In this document: piece by piece, positions 1 to 10,849 of the stretch | Layout of the letters: each line of letters starts with the position of its first letter | Position numbering within the stretch: position 1 is the first letter of the stretch | NCBI GenBank assembly: GCA_963681505.1 | Contig: OY811982.1 | Coordinates: forward strand, 6,128,683 to 6,192,682 | Source: Eunapius fragilis | Lineage: Eukaryota; Porifera; Demospongiae; Spongillida; Spongillidae | Direction: 5' to 3' | DNA length: 64,000 bases | The notes under the pieces: model-generated | Seen by the model: only the letters and a program-made list of their open reading frames with translations | The model's database searches: none | Told to the model about the DNA's origin: nothing | Position numbers and translations under genes: made by a program

Positions 1-2965
1 AGAAGACCAGAGAGAAGCCAAATACTTGCTACCATTGCAAGGTTTTCTCAGCAGAGCTGAAAATTGCCTTTAGCATTGACACCTCGAGTGATGATGCCCG
101 CATACAACCAGAAAGTTTCTGCATCTGTTGCAAGCATTCTATGCAGAGAATTATCAACGCAATCACAAAGGGGTTGCACTACAAGTGTGCTGTCATCCCA
201 TTTCAGTGGCTTAAGCATGAGGAGAAGGAATGCAAGGTAGAACTATTGCTTTAAAATCATATACATGTATTTGAAATAACAGTGTTCATGCAGGTGTGTG
301 AGCACTTCAAAATGTGTGCACATGGACATGTTAGGAGGTCGACAGTGTCTAGTGGACGACAAGCAGGCATCACTCCTAACTTGCTCATTACCCATCTGTG
401 GAAGATTGCCCCTCCTCCAATTGTTCTACATGAGCCTTGTCCACTAACGGCAGCCAAGAACAGCATGTCAATCTTGAAGGAGCTGAAATGTGTATTATGT
501 TCCAATATTCTCTCACAGCCACTGGAACTTGCATGCAGTTCACTCGTATGCACCAAGTGCATAGTTGATATGATAGCAGCCTCTGGTTCTGTGAACTGTC
601 CTTTCTGCTCAGATGATGGCCCCCTTGTTCCATCTCATATCAGACCAGCATCGAATGCTATACTTCTGCTGCTATCAGAAGTTTTGGTTCATTGTACAAG
701 TTGTGGTCAGGATGTTAAAGCTGTAGAATATGATGCACATGAATGTGTACCATCGCTTACACCTGGAGAAGAAAGACAAGCAGCGGAACTTCTGAAGAGG
801 GCTGTATCCTGTAGTCCTGAAACAGGTGCCATACAGCTTGCTACAGGATTAGGAGGACAAGTTAAGCGTATTTAGTGATGGTATGATACTATTAGTATTA
901 CATACTAACAATTTATCACTTAGCCAATCACATTCATACAACTTACTAAAGCCAGGCAACAAACCTCAGCTGCCTGTGCAAAGACAGTAAAGACAAGGTG
1001 CTCTGAAATGCAGTCTATACGCAGCATTATCTGTGGAGGAGATTCATCTGCCCTCATCCAGAGAGAAGTACTCACCCTCACTGATAAAGAGCGCCAATCT
1101 TTGTTGGATGAAGCAGGCATCTCATCTTCAAGAGAAATTGGGGCTGCTGAGGTATTGGCAATAAAGGCTGGGCTTGCCATGCCTTGGAATAAATTGCGAC
1201 TACTAAGACGGTATAGCTTTGCAATACAAAATAGTGCAGGTGGTATAACTCACTGTCTTTTTCAGGTGGCTGAAATCATCAGGGATTTGTCTTGCTGGGG
1301 AGGAGAGGGTGGGACACATTTCAACCCACATTGTGGGTGATAACTTGAAAGGCGAGATTGCCCCCTTTTCATTTCCACTTCCTTCTGGTGGCGAGGAGAT
1401 AAGAGGAGCCCCTTTGGTGTACATTCCACATCTTGTGGACAAGGTTGCACAACTCTTAGATGGGAATGAAAGGTAAGAGAAGTCACGACAAATGGATTAA
1501 TACTCTGATTAGATGTGTTTTTAGGGCAGGCAGGCTTACCTGGCATGAAGGTTATATACCTCTTAGCGAGGTGTGGCTAAAGATAGGAGGAGATAAGGGT
1601 GGTGGAACATTCAAGATGAATTTTCAGATTGTCAATGTTGCCACACCAAACTCAGTGCATAACACGTGTGTGTTTAGCTGCTTTGCGGCTGGTGATAGCA
1701 TCACCAATTTGCATATGGCACTTGACCGCTTTAAAGACCAGGTTGAACATCTGCATGGAATGAAATGGAGGTAGGAAATAAGGCTTACAAGTAAAAATGC
1801 ATTTTATTAATTTTTTATTAATTTGCAGGCAGTACACGACCAAGGTATTTGTGTGTGGTGACTATGAGTTTCTGTCCAAGATGTATGGCATATCTGGAGC
1901 CAGTGGTATGTGAAGTGGACTCAATACAAATTTAACTGATGTAAAATCATGAACATGCAATAGGATGCTACCCTCGTCCATACTGCATCATCAAGAGTGA
2001 GAAGATGGCAATCTCTTTATCAGTCCGAGGACATGCTGCTGAGAGGACCCTTGAGAGTATGCATGCTGATCACCAGCGCTTTATCTCAGCAGGGGGAATC
2101 AAAAAAGATGCACAGATGTTTTATAACTGTATCTCACCTCCTTTTTTGACATTCCAGTCTTGCAGGTAAATTCACCCAGCATATTGCTCAATGCATGTGC
2201 ATGAAATACATCATGATAAATAGGTTTGCCCACCTGGCCTCCACATAATGCTGGGCATATTTACCAAGCTATTCCATTTGCTGGAAGCCTTATGCTGTCA
2301 GCTGGACCTGGAGTTAGCATCACTTACAACGGAGTTTGATTCATCCAACTTTTCTAAGTACAGTGAAGCACTTCAAATCCTTCCATCTCTCCAAGCGGAG
2401 CTTGAAGAGGCCTGGCAGTCACAGCAAGAACTGCAGGAAATGGCATCCTATATGGCATTAATGAATAGTAACAGAAATCCTCTAGCCAAGGCTCTTCTGA
2501 AACAAGCTGCAGACAAAATGAAATCTGTCAAGTCACTTGTAAGTTGCAATAAATACTTATATGAGTAATTAATTAAAACATCTGCACCACTAGGAAGCCA
2601 AGGTTGTCAAATGCCAAGCTACAGTGAAAAAAGGGTTTGTGAAAAAGAAGGGCCATTTGTCAAGACACTTGAAAATGCTTTGCAATCCTTTGGAGTTCAA
2701 AGGCAGCAATATTTCAGTGGAGCATTTATTGGCAACCATGTCCATAAGGCACTGAAGGTAGAATTTATTATTATGCAGATAAAATTCATATTACATGGCT
2801 ACTTTTCTCAGCTACCCTATGTCAAGACCCTTTGTATATCAATCTCACAAATGGCACAACAACAACTGCCCCATTGATCTGATGAGGTAGTGGGAAAAGT
2901 TTCACAGTTTATTACAGCATTTTCCTTATTTGGTAACTGTCATAATATTTGTGATCGTAACTTTA
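1..2965 (+). pseudogene. RAG1-like DDE transposase gene, N-terminal and core exons (broken)
   Basis: Spliced gene with short introns; exons near 1-236, 294-855, 940-1210, 1266-1472, 1525-1770, 1829-1905, 1964-2165, 2224-2538, 2594-2757 and 2812-2965. Exon 1 has Cys pairs (CYHCK, FCICC). Exon 2 has a RING finger (CVLC...CPFC) followed by a C2H2-like finger (CTSC...HEC). Exons 3-4 carry MPWNKLRLLRRWLK, a motif I recognise from RAG1 N-terminal-like transposons of the N-RAG-TP kind. The core has LKIGGDKGGG and CGDYEFLSKMYG, which fit the first two acidic residues of an RNase H-type transposase. Breaks: T run 2142-2147 one base short (PPFFDIP expected), T run 2636-2638 probably one short (GF..EKEGPFVK expected), and in-frame TGA at 2875-2877. 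Beyond about 2965 the exon runs in frame into a reverse transcriptase. The exon 2/3 junction phase is unresolved. The family is confident; the exact transposon class is not. Confidence 0.8.
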
Positions 2966-5262
2966 TTGATGAGGCACATGTTCATTCTTCTCTTCTCCAA
3001 GACAATCCTGCCCCAGTCAACCCCATACTTTTTGACCAACTCACAGCGCAGTCTATATATCAGGCTGCTTTACACACTGAGGGTTCGTCTGGTCTTTCTG
3101 GATTAGACGCATATGCATGGAGGCGTCTTTGCTCATCATACTCCTCTGCTTCACAAGACCTCTGTTCAGCACTTGCTTCTGCTGGCAAACGTTTATGCAC
3201 AGCTGACATTCCCTCAGAGTATCTCAGTGCTTTTGTGGCATGTCGACTGGTACCTTTGGATAAAAACCCAGGTGTGCGGCCAATAGCAATAGGAGAACTA
3301 CCACGTCGAATCATTTCTAAGGCAGTATTGAGCATTATTGGTCAGGATATTGCTGATGCAACTTGTCCCCTTCAGTTGTGTGCAGGCCTTGTGGGAGGTT
3401 GTGAGGCTGCAATACATGCTATACAGACGCTTTTCTCAAACACTTCCACAGAAGGTATTTTATTAGTTGATGCCAACAACGCTTTTAATGTGCTAAACCG
3501 ACAAGCTGCACTACACAACATCAGTGTTCTCTGTCCTCCATTTTTCCAGATCCTCCAAAATACCTATCGCATCCCGATAAGGGTTGTCATCCCAGGTAAT
3601 GGTGAAATATCTTCTTCTGAAGGAACATCTCAGGGTGGATCCCTTGGCCATGGGTATGTATGCACTGGGAGTTATACCCTTAATACGGACCCTGAATACA
3701 AAATGCCCTCATTTTAATCAGGTGTGGTATGCAGATGATGCATCTGGTGCAGGGTCATGTGCTGATTTGAGAGTATGGTGGGATGCTCTGTGTTCGGCTG
3801 GTCCTAATTTTGGATACCATCCAAATCCCTCAAAAACATTTTTTGTCACCAAACCTGAGCATGCTGAGAAGGCCAAACAATTATTTGCTGGTACTGATGT
3901 TTCTATTTGTGCTGGAAGGCGTTGTCTTGGGGCGGCCATTGGCTCTAAGTCCTTCACTGAAGAGTATGTCAGAAACAAAGTATGCACCTGGGTTGAGGAA
4001 GTTAAGAGTCTGGCAAGTATTGCTGCCACACACCCGCATTCAGCATACAGTGCATTCACCCATGGTCTCTCCAGTCGGTGGACCTTTGTCTCAAGGACAA
4101 TTCCGGACATACAACACCTACTAGTTCCTTTGGAATATGCAATTCATCAATTTCTCTTACCAGCTTTAACAGGTCGTCCTTCATGCTCCAGTCTGGAACG
4201 TAGCTATCTTGCCCTACCAGTTAAACTAGGGGGACTGGGCATATCTAACCCCATTGAGGCATCCTCTCCTTCTTTTCTTGCTTCGGTAAAACTAACTGCC
4301 CCCCTTGCTGACATGATCATGTCAAAAGGAACCGAGACTCACCTAGATTACAACTTACTTCAATCCCTGAAGAGAGATATCAGCTCGGAAAATCATAAAT
4401 TACTCCAACAAAAAGCAGAAGGCATATACAAGCTACTATCTCCGTCGTTGCAACGCTGCTTTGATCAGGCCTGCGAAAAAGGTTCGTCCTCTTGGTTATC
4501 TGCCCTTCCCATTGCAGATCATGGCTTCCATCTGAATAAAGGAGAGTTTCGTGATGCTTTGTGTCTGAGATACGACTGGACGCTTACTAATGTCCCTCAA
4601 CATTGCAGTTGTGGAAAACAGTTCGATCTTACAGCCTCATTGCTGACGGAAGTTTGTTATAATGTTGCAACAGAGCCACAACTACAACCTCTTAATGGAG
4701 AAACCTTTTCTTACCTCACAGCCAACACAGATGCTGAGGCCAGGGCAGATATCAGAGCTAGAGGATTTTGGTCCAAAAGCCAAGATGCATATTTTGATGT
4801 AAGGGTTTTTCACCCTAATGCACCTAGCTACGTTTCAAAATCTCTTTCCGCTCTTTTTCGTACCCATGAACAAACCAAGAAAAGAGAATATGGACAACGC
4901 ATTCGAGATGTTGAACATGGTGTTTTCACACCCCTAGTTTTTTCCACTTCGGCTGCAATGGGGAGAGAAGCCACCACTTTTTACAAACGGTTAGCTGACC
5001 TACTATCTGAAAAACAAGACAAAGCATATTCCCTCATTATGGGCTGGCTGAGATGTCGTCTGTCTTTTGCCATACTGCGCAGTGCTATCATGTGCCTACG
5101 AGGAAGCAGGTCTTCCTACCACCACCCAATCTATTGTGATCTAACCCTAGCAGTGCATGAGGGCAGAGTCTCTTCATAGACTGTATCTATTTCTATGGTT
5201 ATTGTACTTGGTAATTATGTTGTTATCATTGTGTTTGTTGATTGTATATATAATGTATTTTG
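2966..5262 (+). mobile_element. 5'-truncated LINE-like retroelement (reverse transcriptase plus possible restriction-like endonuclease)
   Basis: Two overlapping frames make one reverse transcriptase. The first (to 3717) has PGVRPIAIGELPRRII, LLVDANNAFNVLNR (motif A) and EGTSQGG (motif B). The second (to 5179) has DPLAMGMYALG and VWYADDASGAG (YADD, motif C). The frame changes at 3636-3638, where one extra G splits EGTSQG-DPLAMG. The C-terminal part has CSCGK, a segment ending IRARGFW, YFDVRVFHPNAPSY and HEQTKKREYGQR. By analogy with R2-type elements I read this as a zinc motif followed by a PD-(D/E)xK-like endonuclease (inference). There is no upstream ORF, so the copy is 5'-truncated. The 3' tail 5180-5262 has no poly(A). 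It lies in a RAG1-like exon, since RAG1-like coding resumes at about 5263. Exact ends and any target duplication were not resolved. Confidence 0.8.
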
Positions 5263-5671
5263 CTCAAGCACTAGACAAGGTAAGTAACGACTTTTGTGCG
5301 ATTTGTTTATAAAATTTGTCCTCTACGTAAATAAACAGGCTATTCGAGAGTTCTTTCTCTTCTATCGGGATACATTTCCAGAGGCAACAGTTCCAATTAA
5401 AATGCACCTTTTGGAAGATCATGCTGTACAGTGGGCTAATGCAAACCATGTTGGCTTTGGCCTACTTGGTGAACAAGGTGCAGAGTCTATACATGCCAAG
5501 TTTAATCGGCTTGCCCTGGCATTTGCGCCCATCAAAGACAGAGTGAAGAACCTATAGTGTATTTTAAAAGAACATCTCTTAAGCATTGAGCCACAATTGC
5601 TAGCTGCCATCCCACCTCCCGCAAAGAGAATAAAGAACAATACTTCCAGTAGCTCTGCAGAACCTCAATAA
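5263..5671 (+). pseudogene. RAG1-like transposase gene, C-terminal exons
   Basis: A short exon remnant (QALDK, donor at 5279) and a last exon starting at 5339 after a CAG acceptor. The exon reads AIREFFLFYRDTFPEA, then IKMHLLEDH and LLGEQGAESIHAKFN. This is the conserved end of the same transposase family that occupies 1-2965. The Glu in GEQGAES is the likely third catalytic residue. The frame meets TAG at 5555-5557, but the same frame continues with CILKEHLL...PQLLAAIPPPAKRIK to TAA at 5669-5671. That continuation looks like genuine family sequence, so the TAG is probably a CAG-to-TAG nonsense change. An AATAAA at 5667-5672 could be the poly(A) signal. This segment proves that the LINE lies within one gene. 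Confidence 0.8.
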
Positions 5672-6213
5672 ATTTGTATTTTAACAATATACACGTCTGA
5701 ATGCGGCTGCTGGGTCATGCATGTTACATGCACAGAGCAGTTGTTCTTTGAACTCATTTGTACTATCTCAAATAACCTCCGAAAAATATTGTCTATAATA
5801 TCATCCCGTCTTTTATTCTTTAGAGACACCTCCCCCACATGACAAAAATGGCGGATTTTCGAACGCTCAACGTATAGTTCAGAAAAGGCGTCATCGTTAG
5901 TATTTAGCAAAAACGGATGCAACCTACTGTGTACTTTACCGCTGTATTTGTTGTTTGGCCTGTCTCACTCCCTGAATGCCATACTCCTTTTTTGTATACA
6001 CTATATCGAAACACGCCGTGCGTAAGTCGATTGGTTGCAACAATCCATGCTAACAGTTAGCAACGTAAGGCCGGGCGATTTATGCTTTGTTATAACAGTC
6101 AGAGGTGTTCGCCACTTCTAGTATGTTTTATAGGTATATTGTGCATTTGGTGTCTTGGTGCAAAGCACATTCTAAGTGACATCGGTTGTCTGGTTCGTTG
6201 CTATGGGACAACG
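5672..6213. other. No clear gene; possible 3' flank of the RAG1-like element
   Basis: AT-rich spacer. A minus-strand open frame (5665-5922, 85 codons) overlaps the RAG1-like 3' end and shows no motif I recognise. I could not identify a terminal inverted repeat, because the element's 5' end lies outside the window. Confidence 0.4.
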
Positions 6214-6723
6214 TAAATATTTCAATATTTCGGGCGTAGGGTCAACTTTCCACGCGTTCAATGGGAGCAAACCACCGTGTGGCAGGGGCCTTTTAAAGTG
6301 GTCAAAGTCCTCGGACCTTCCATCTATAGGATTGCGGACTGCGATAATCCCAGAAAACGTAAAGTGGTGCACTTTAATCGGTTAAAGCCTGCACCGCCGC
6401 ATAATACTATAGAAGAGCTGGGTGACGATGATATCATTGTTCACAGAATGCCGGATCTGCCACTTGTGGGTACTCCAGTGGGTGCTGATCATCAAACCCC
6501 TACATTGGAGGGACTGCCACAGGACCGACTAAATCATCCAGTTCCTGAGATGGAGCACCCAGCAATTGTACCCCAAGTTCGTCCTCCAATCCAAGTCCTT
6601 CCTCCTGTAGCAGAGGAGGCTCCTGTACTGCGACGCTCTAGCAGGATAAGCAAACCGCCTGTACGCTATGGAAACCCTCTGGTACTACCAGACAACATGG
6701 ACACTGCTGAAATCATTGAATGA
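6214..6723 (+). pseudogene. Ty3/Gypsy integrase C-terminal fragment
   Basis: The frame is open from a TAA near 6212 to the TGA at 6721. It contains VWQGPFKVVKVLGPS and RKVVHFNRLKP, the GPF/Y-type motif at the C-terminus of Ty3/Gypsy integrases. A Pro-rich tail ends with RRSSRISKPPVRYGNP, commonly seen just before the polypurine tract of metazoan Gypsy elements. Only about 170 codons remain; protease, reverse transcriptase, RNase H and the integrase core are absent. It lies immediately upstream of a polypurine tract and LTR, so this is the 3' end of a truncated provirus-like element. Confidence 0.8.
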
Positions 6724-6748
6724 CTGGGAGTGAGGGACCACTCTTTCA

Positions 6749-6761
6749 AGAGGGGGAGTAG
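6749..6761 (+). promoter_or_regulatory. Polypurine tract of the Gypsy element
   Basis: A purine run, AAGAGGGGGAG, directly precedes the TGTAGT start of the LTR. In LTR retrotransposons this tract primes plus-strand DNA synthesis. Confidence 0.75.
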
Positions 6762-6909
6762 TGTAGTGACATGACCAATTGGTAATAATTAGTTAGTTAA
6801 TTAGACAATCGGCTGTGTATATATATTGATGTATGTGCATGCAAAATCAGTTGAATCTGTTGCTGCTCTTATGACTTTGGTTGTGACCATTTCCTTGGTG
6901 GGTACTACA
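6762..6909 (+). mobile_element. 3' LTR of a Ty3/Gypsy element (148 bp)
   Basis: Begins TGTAGTGACATG directly after the polypurine tract and ends GGTACTACA, so the termini are the inverted pair TGTAGT/ACTACA. A TATATATA at about 6816-6823 could be the promoter TATA box. No matching 5' LTR is visible in the window. TGTAGTGACAT recurs at 7009-7019, which may be a second LTR-start fragment or chance. Confidence 0.75.
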
Positions 6910-8494
6910 AGTGTGTAGAGTGGAACCACGTATAAATGACCCAGTAATGGCACCGTGTTTCTATGCAACCTATGCTTTTTATATATTATTTTTTACATGC
7001 ATAGCTTTGTAGTGACATAAAGGGGATAATAAGAGACTTTATTTGGAAAAAAATTTTTATTTGATTTTTTATTTTGTATTTTATCAAGTTTGTAACAACA
7101 CAACCTTACAAAACATTACATAACTATCACTACATGTCTCCAAGATCACATTCGTCATGATCTTTTCCATCATTGTCATCTACTTGGCCACTTTCAGCTT
7201 CAGGTTCCCCTGAAGCTGAAAGTGAAACCTTTTGAACTGATTCTTTGACATTACATTATATACCTCCCAGTCAGAGACGGTTTGGGCAGCCCTCTTCTCC
7301 CATGGTTTCTCCTGCTTTGTGTGTAAAACCTTCTGCATTTAACTCTCTCCATATATGCAGCTTTCCTAGCTGCATCGTGGTTGGCCACAGGCTGTGTCCC
7401 TAATAGAGACCGTCTCCCTGCACTGGGTCTTGATCCTCCCCTTGTATCAGAGGCATGGTATGTGAGTTTTACTTTTACAGCCCGGCATAGTGTTGATGTC
7501 ATCGATGTTGTTGGAGTATGATCTGATTGTGTAGTGGTCGGGGGGGGGGGGGGGTGCTGCTGATGGTAGATCTTGTGCAGTTTCCTGCATGTTGTTTGAA
7601 CAATGGGCTTGCCAATAACCTTTGCCTAGTACCTAGAACGTAGCTCTCATCTGGGTCCTCTGTTGCTTTTCGAATGTCCTAACTACTGGGTTGTAGGTCA
7701 GATGGAAGTACCACTTTCCCCTGTCACTACGTAACGGATCGTCTCATCCACACTTTTAATGGATGTGCAAGGAATCTGTCATTATAAGAGCTTTTCCCAC
7801 TCTCTCTCATGTACAGGTTAAGGTTTCTTTCCACCAAGGCTTGCCATTGAGCCAAAACGCAGCGCCGCGCACCGCCCGTTAACAAAAATAAAAGAAGTTA
7901 ATTTTTAATAACTGTTGAATAAACCCAATTTGTGTTATAAAAATGGCAGCTCTCTAAGCTATCGTCGTTTTTGAATTATTTTGAACAAACGGTAAGTGGT
8001 GCATTGCTATTTAAAGTGTGTATAGGTATAGGAATCACTGGAGTTTGATCGAACCACACAGCGAGACCCATTGCTATATCCTGGAAAGTGCAGTGAACGC
8101 GTGAGCGTGGTCGAGTAAAGTTGGGTCACGTGGAATTAAAATAACTGAAGGTTTAAACGGACCAAAAACACCCTAGTGATTTAGTTTGGGTCTCCCGCTA
8201 CTTAAAAATGTGTTTTTCTTCATTGCACCACTTAAAATGGCCGAGATACTTTTCAAACCACACCAGAATTCCTTTTACGAAGTTCCACTCTACCATTGAG
8301 AGGTTTAAAAAGACTTAGGACTTGCTATTTATTACCTTCCTTTGTTATATAAAATTTCCAGGGCCCTGATCTTTATCTTTAGGGATAAAGCAGGAATAAT
8401 ATTCCTGCCTGGCTTATATAGGTTTACAGAGTGGTAGATCTACATGTAATATCACAAAAGATAAATAGCACAGATTCCTAGAAGGGGCCCATGT
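6910..8494. other. Spacer without a clear gene
   Basis: Contains the hairpin listed separately and a G homopolymer near 7541-7554. A minus-strand open frame (7251-7502) has the string RGGSRPSAGRRS, which resembles Gly/Arg-rich linkers common in transposon proteins. That is too weak to call a gene. Confidence 0.4.
7189..7224. repeat. Perfect 16-bp hairpin
   Basis: CACTTTCAGCTTCAGG (7189-7204), loop TTCC, then its exact reverse complement (7209-7224). No T-run follows that would suggest a transcription terminator. Function unknown. Confidence 0.85.
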
Positions 8495-8504
8495 ATAATG
8501 CTAT

Positions 8505-8505
<1 letters not shown>

Positions 8506-8546
<41 letters not shown>

Positions 8547-8606
8547 ACACACATACACACACACACACTCACACATGCACACACATACACGTACACACAC
8601 ACAAAC
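8506..8606. repeat. (CA)n microsatellite
   Basis: A CA repeat of about 100 bp with interruptions such as CATACA and CACTCACA. Short open frames over it (Thr-His runs) are not genes. Confidence 0.95.
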
Positions 8607-8607
8607 C

Positions 8608-8948
8608 AGTGCTACTTAGAATTAGTGGTTCTGGTGGGTATGACTGTCAGTTTGCTATGACCAGATGCAAAGCCACCCATGGAATGTTGATTTACATGAG
8701 ATGGTGGCAAATAGATAGGCTAATGCCATTGTGTTTAGGACTCTGCCATTAAGAGACATATGGTCACATACCCACCTGAGGATCATAGCAGTTGGTGTCA
8801 TATTATATATATATTTTTGGATCTGGGGCAGTGCCCATTCCAAACATGTTACAGACCTGTGAGTTCCATGGGCTTTTGCATTTGGTCATATGTGTAGCAA
8901 TCATGACAGTCATCCTCACCAGAACCACTAATCCTAAGTAGCATTGGA
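8608..8948. repeat. Foldback repeat between two CA/TG tracts
   Basis: About 85 bp at 8608-8692, containing TGCTACTTAGAATTAG, recur in inverted orientation at 8866-8948 (CTAATCCTAAGTAGCA). Each arm abuts a CA or TG microsatellite. There is no coding potential. Confidence 0.75.
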
Positions 8949-8954
8949 ATTTCT

Positions 8955-8993
<39 letters not shown>

Positions 8994-9099
8994 TGTGTGT
9001 GAGTGAGTGTGAGTGTTTGTGTGTGTAGCATTGGAACCTTTCTTTCTTGGAGGATGTGCAATTTTGACAAGGATACAAGGATTGTAAGGTATGTACTAC

Positions 9100-9488
9100 C
9101 AGTACCGATACGTGTACTCTGGAGAAGGGCATACATGTATGGGTTGGAAGCCTTGCATACCTGGCAGTGAATATCATTGCTACCCTATCACTACTGATAG
9201 TGGTTAGACTGGGCCTCTGTAAAGTTTTATTGGATTGAGTGTAATTTTCAACTGCTCCTATGTACCCTTGAGTTCTAGCAATACACTGTACACACACACA
9301 CACACACTCATGCACATACACACACAAAGCACATACATGCATACATAGAAGTGTATAAAAGAGATGGAATAAAGGGAATTTAGATTTCTGAGGCAGCTTA
9401 TAGCTGATGCTTCTGTACCTTAGCAACATATGGAAAATTGGTGTCATTGAACAGGTTCATGTTTGGCATGCCAGCTCTGCTGTGGGGT

Positions 9489-9528
<40 letters not shown>

Positions 9529-10168
9529 TGTGTGTGTTGTATGTGTGTGTATGTGCGTGTGTGTGTGTTTGTATGTGCGTGTGTGTATGTGTGTGTACAT
9601 GTACGTGCGTGTGTATGTGTGTTGTGTATTAAGTGCACATGGCAACACCTGACAATTTAGTAACCAGATGTTTATAAATTGGCTCTAGACCTTTTCATCA
9701 TCTCTCGACTTAACTCCCTAACAGCGTGGCTACCCAGGCCACAAAGGTCTGAACATGTACTTTTAAGCACATGCACCTACCCACACACTCACATACCTAC
9801 TCTCACACACCAGAAGTAATACATACACGCACACAACACACTTGCCTGGTGTGTATGTGTGTGCATGATAAAAGTGCACAAGCCGATTTAGAAAAAGCAA
9901 AGGCTCCAATAGAATACAAATGTAAAACAGGATGACTGAGGTAGTTTTATGTTTGTATGTGGGTGGACAATTAGGAATTAAATTACAACAGCAAAGCCCA
10001 GACGTTGATGTGTGAATGACTGACTGGCCATGGCATGGGAGCCACTCTCAAGGGAGCCACACTCAAGGGAGCCACTCTCAAGGGAGCCACACTCAAGGGA
10101 GCCACTCTCCTCCAGAGCAGACAGAGAGTACCCCATGATCTCCAATAGGATATACCACTGACAACACC
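9100..10168. repeat. Left arm of a kilobase-scale imperfect palindrome
   Basis: This segment is the reverse complement of 10850-12375. Matching landmarks are: GATACGTG at 9109 against CACGTATC at 12361; the stretch around CAACTGCTCCTATGTACC; the LTR-like phrase around TAGCAACATATGG; the phrase AACTCCCTAACAGCGTGG; AGACGTTGATGTGTGA; and at the inner end GGATATACCACTG against CAGTGGTATATCC. Arms are interrupted by CA/TG tracts of different length. Confidence 0.85.
10032..10110. repeat. Short tandem repeat, about 15-bp unit (left arm copy)
   Basis: About five units of the pattern AAGGGAGCCACTCTC / AAGGGAGCCACACTC. The reverse complement of the same unit is expanded in the right arm. Confidence 0.85.
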
Positions 10169-10716
10169 TAGGGTTGGCCAGCCCATGCAATGGGATGGGC
10201 CGATAACATTAATGGTTCCAACCCAGAAACTTTGTATTGTACATGTATGCCACGTGATTTATATATGCTCTTATAATGAATCAGTGTTCAAGTACCTGAA
10301 TGACGTAGTTATTCTATTCAGAACGAGGGTAAAAGAGACCAGACTGGAACATGGTATGTCCAAGTGTTACGTTAAGTTTGTAAGCAAGCTGACAGTATAA
10401 GCATATTTTTGCAGGGACTTGGACATACATGTAACAATACAGCTGGCATTGAATGTTGTTGGAAGGAATACCTGCTGTACACACACTAACCCAGCTGCAG
10501 CTACCAAAAGATGATTCCGCAAATGGGGCATGAGAAGTACCCCAATACCACCCTCCCTCACTTCTCAAACAACACTATAATTTCCTATCAGCTGATAATG
10601 AAATTGAAAATACAATCTAACATGGCACATTTCAACATGAAGTTTTAAGCCAAAATATCAAAAGTTGGTCCTTTGACAGATGGTGATCATAAATGATGCA
10701 GACATCAAACTGAAAA

Positions 10717-10753
10717 CAATACCTGCACACACACACACAAACACAAACACACA

Positions 10754-10784
<31 letters not shown>

Positions 10785-10797
10785 TCACACACACAAT
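10717..10797. repeat. (CA)n microsatellite in the palindrome spacer
   Basis: CA repeat with AAACACA interruptions. Confidence 0.95.
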
Positions 10798-10849
10798 GAG
10801 AAGTGCAGAGTAAATGCCAAGGCGTACAGCAGTGAGGTTTGAGTCATCG

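Noticed and set aside
5665-5922. 85-codon minus-strand frame
   Set aside because: Overlaps the RAG1-like 3' end, has no recognised motif and no poly(A) signal in the right place.
7251-7502. Transposon protein N-terminus (RGGSRPSAGRRS)
   Set aside because: The string is low in information and no catalytic or zinc motif follows.
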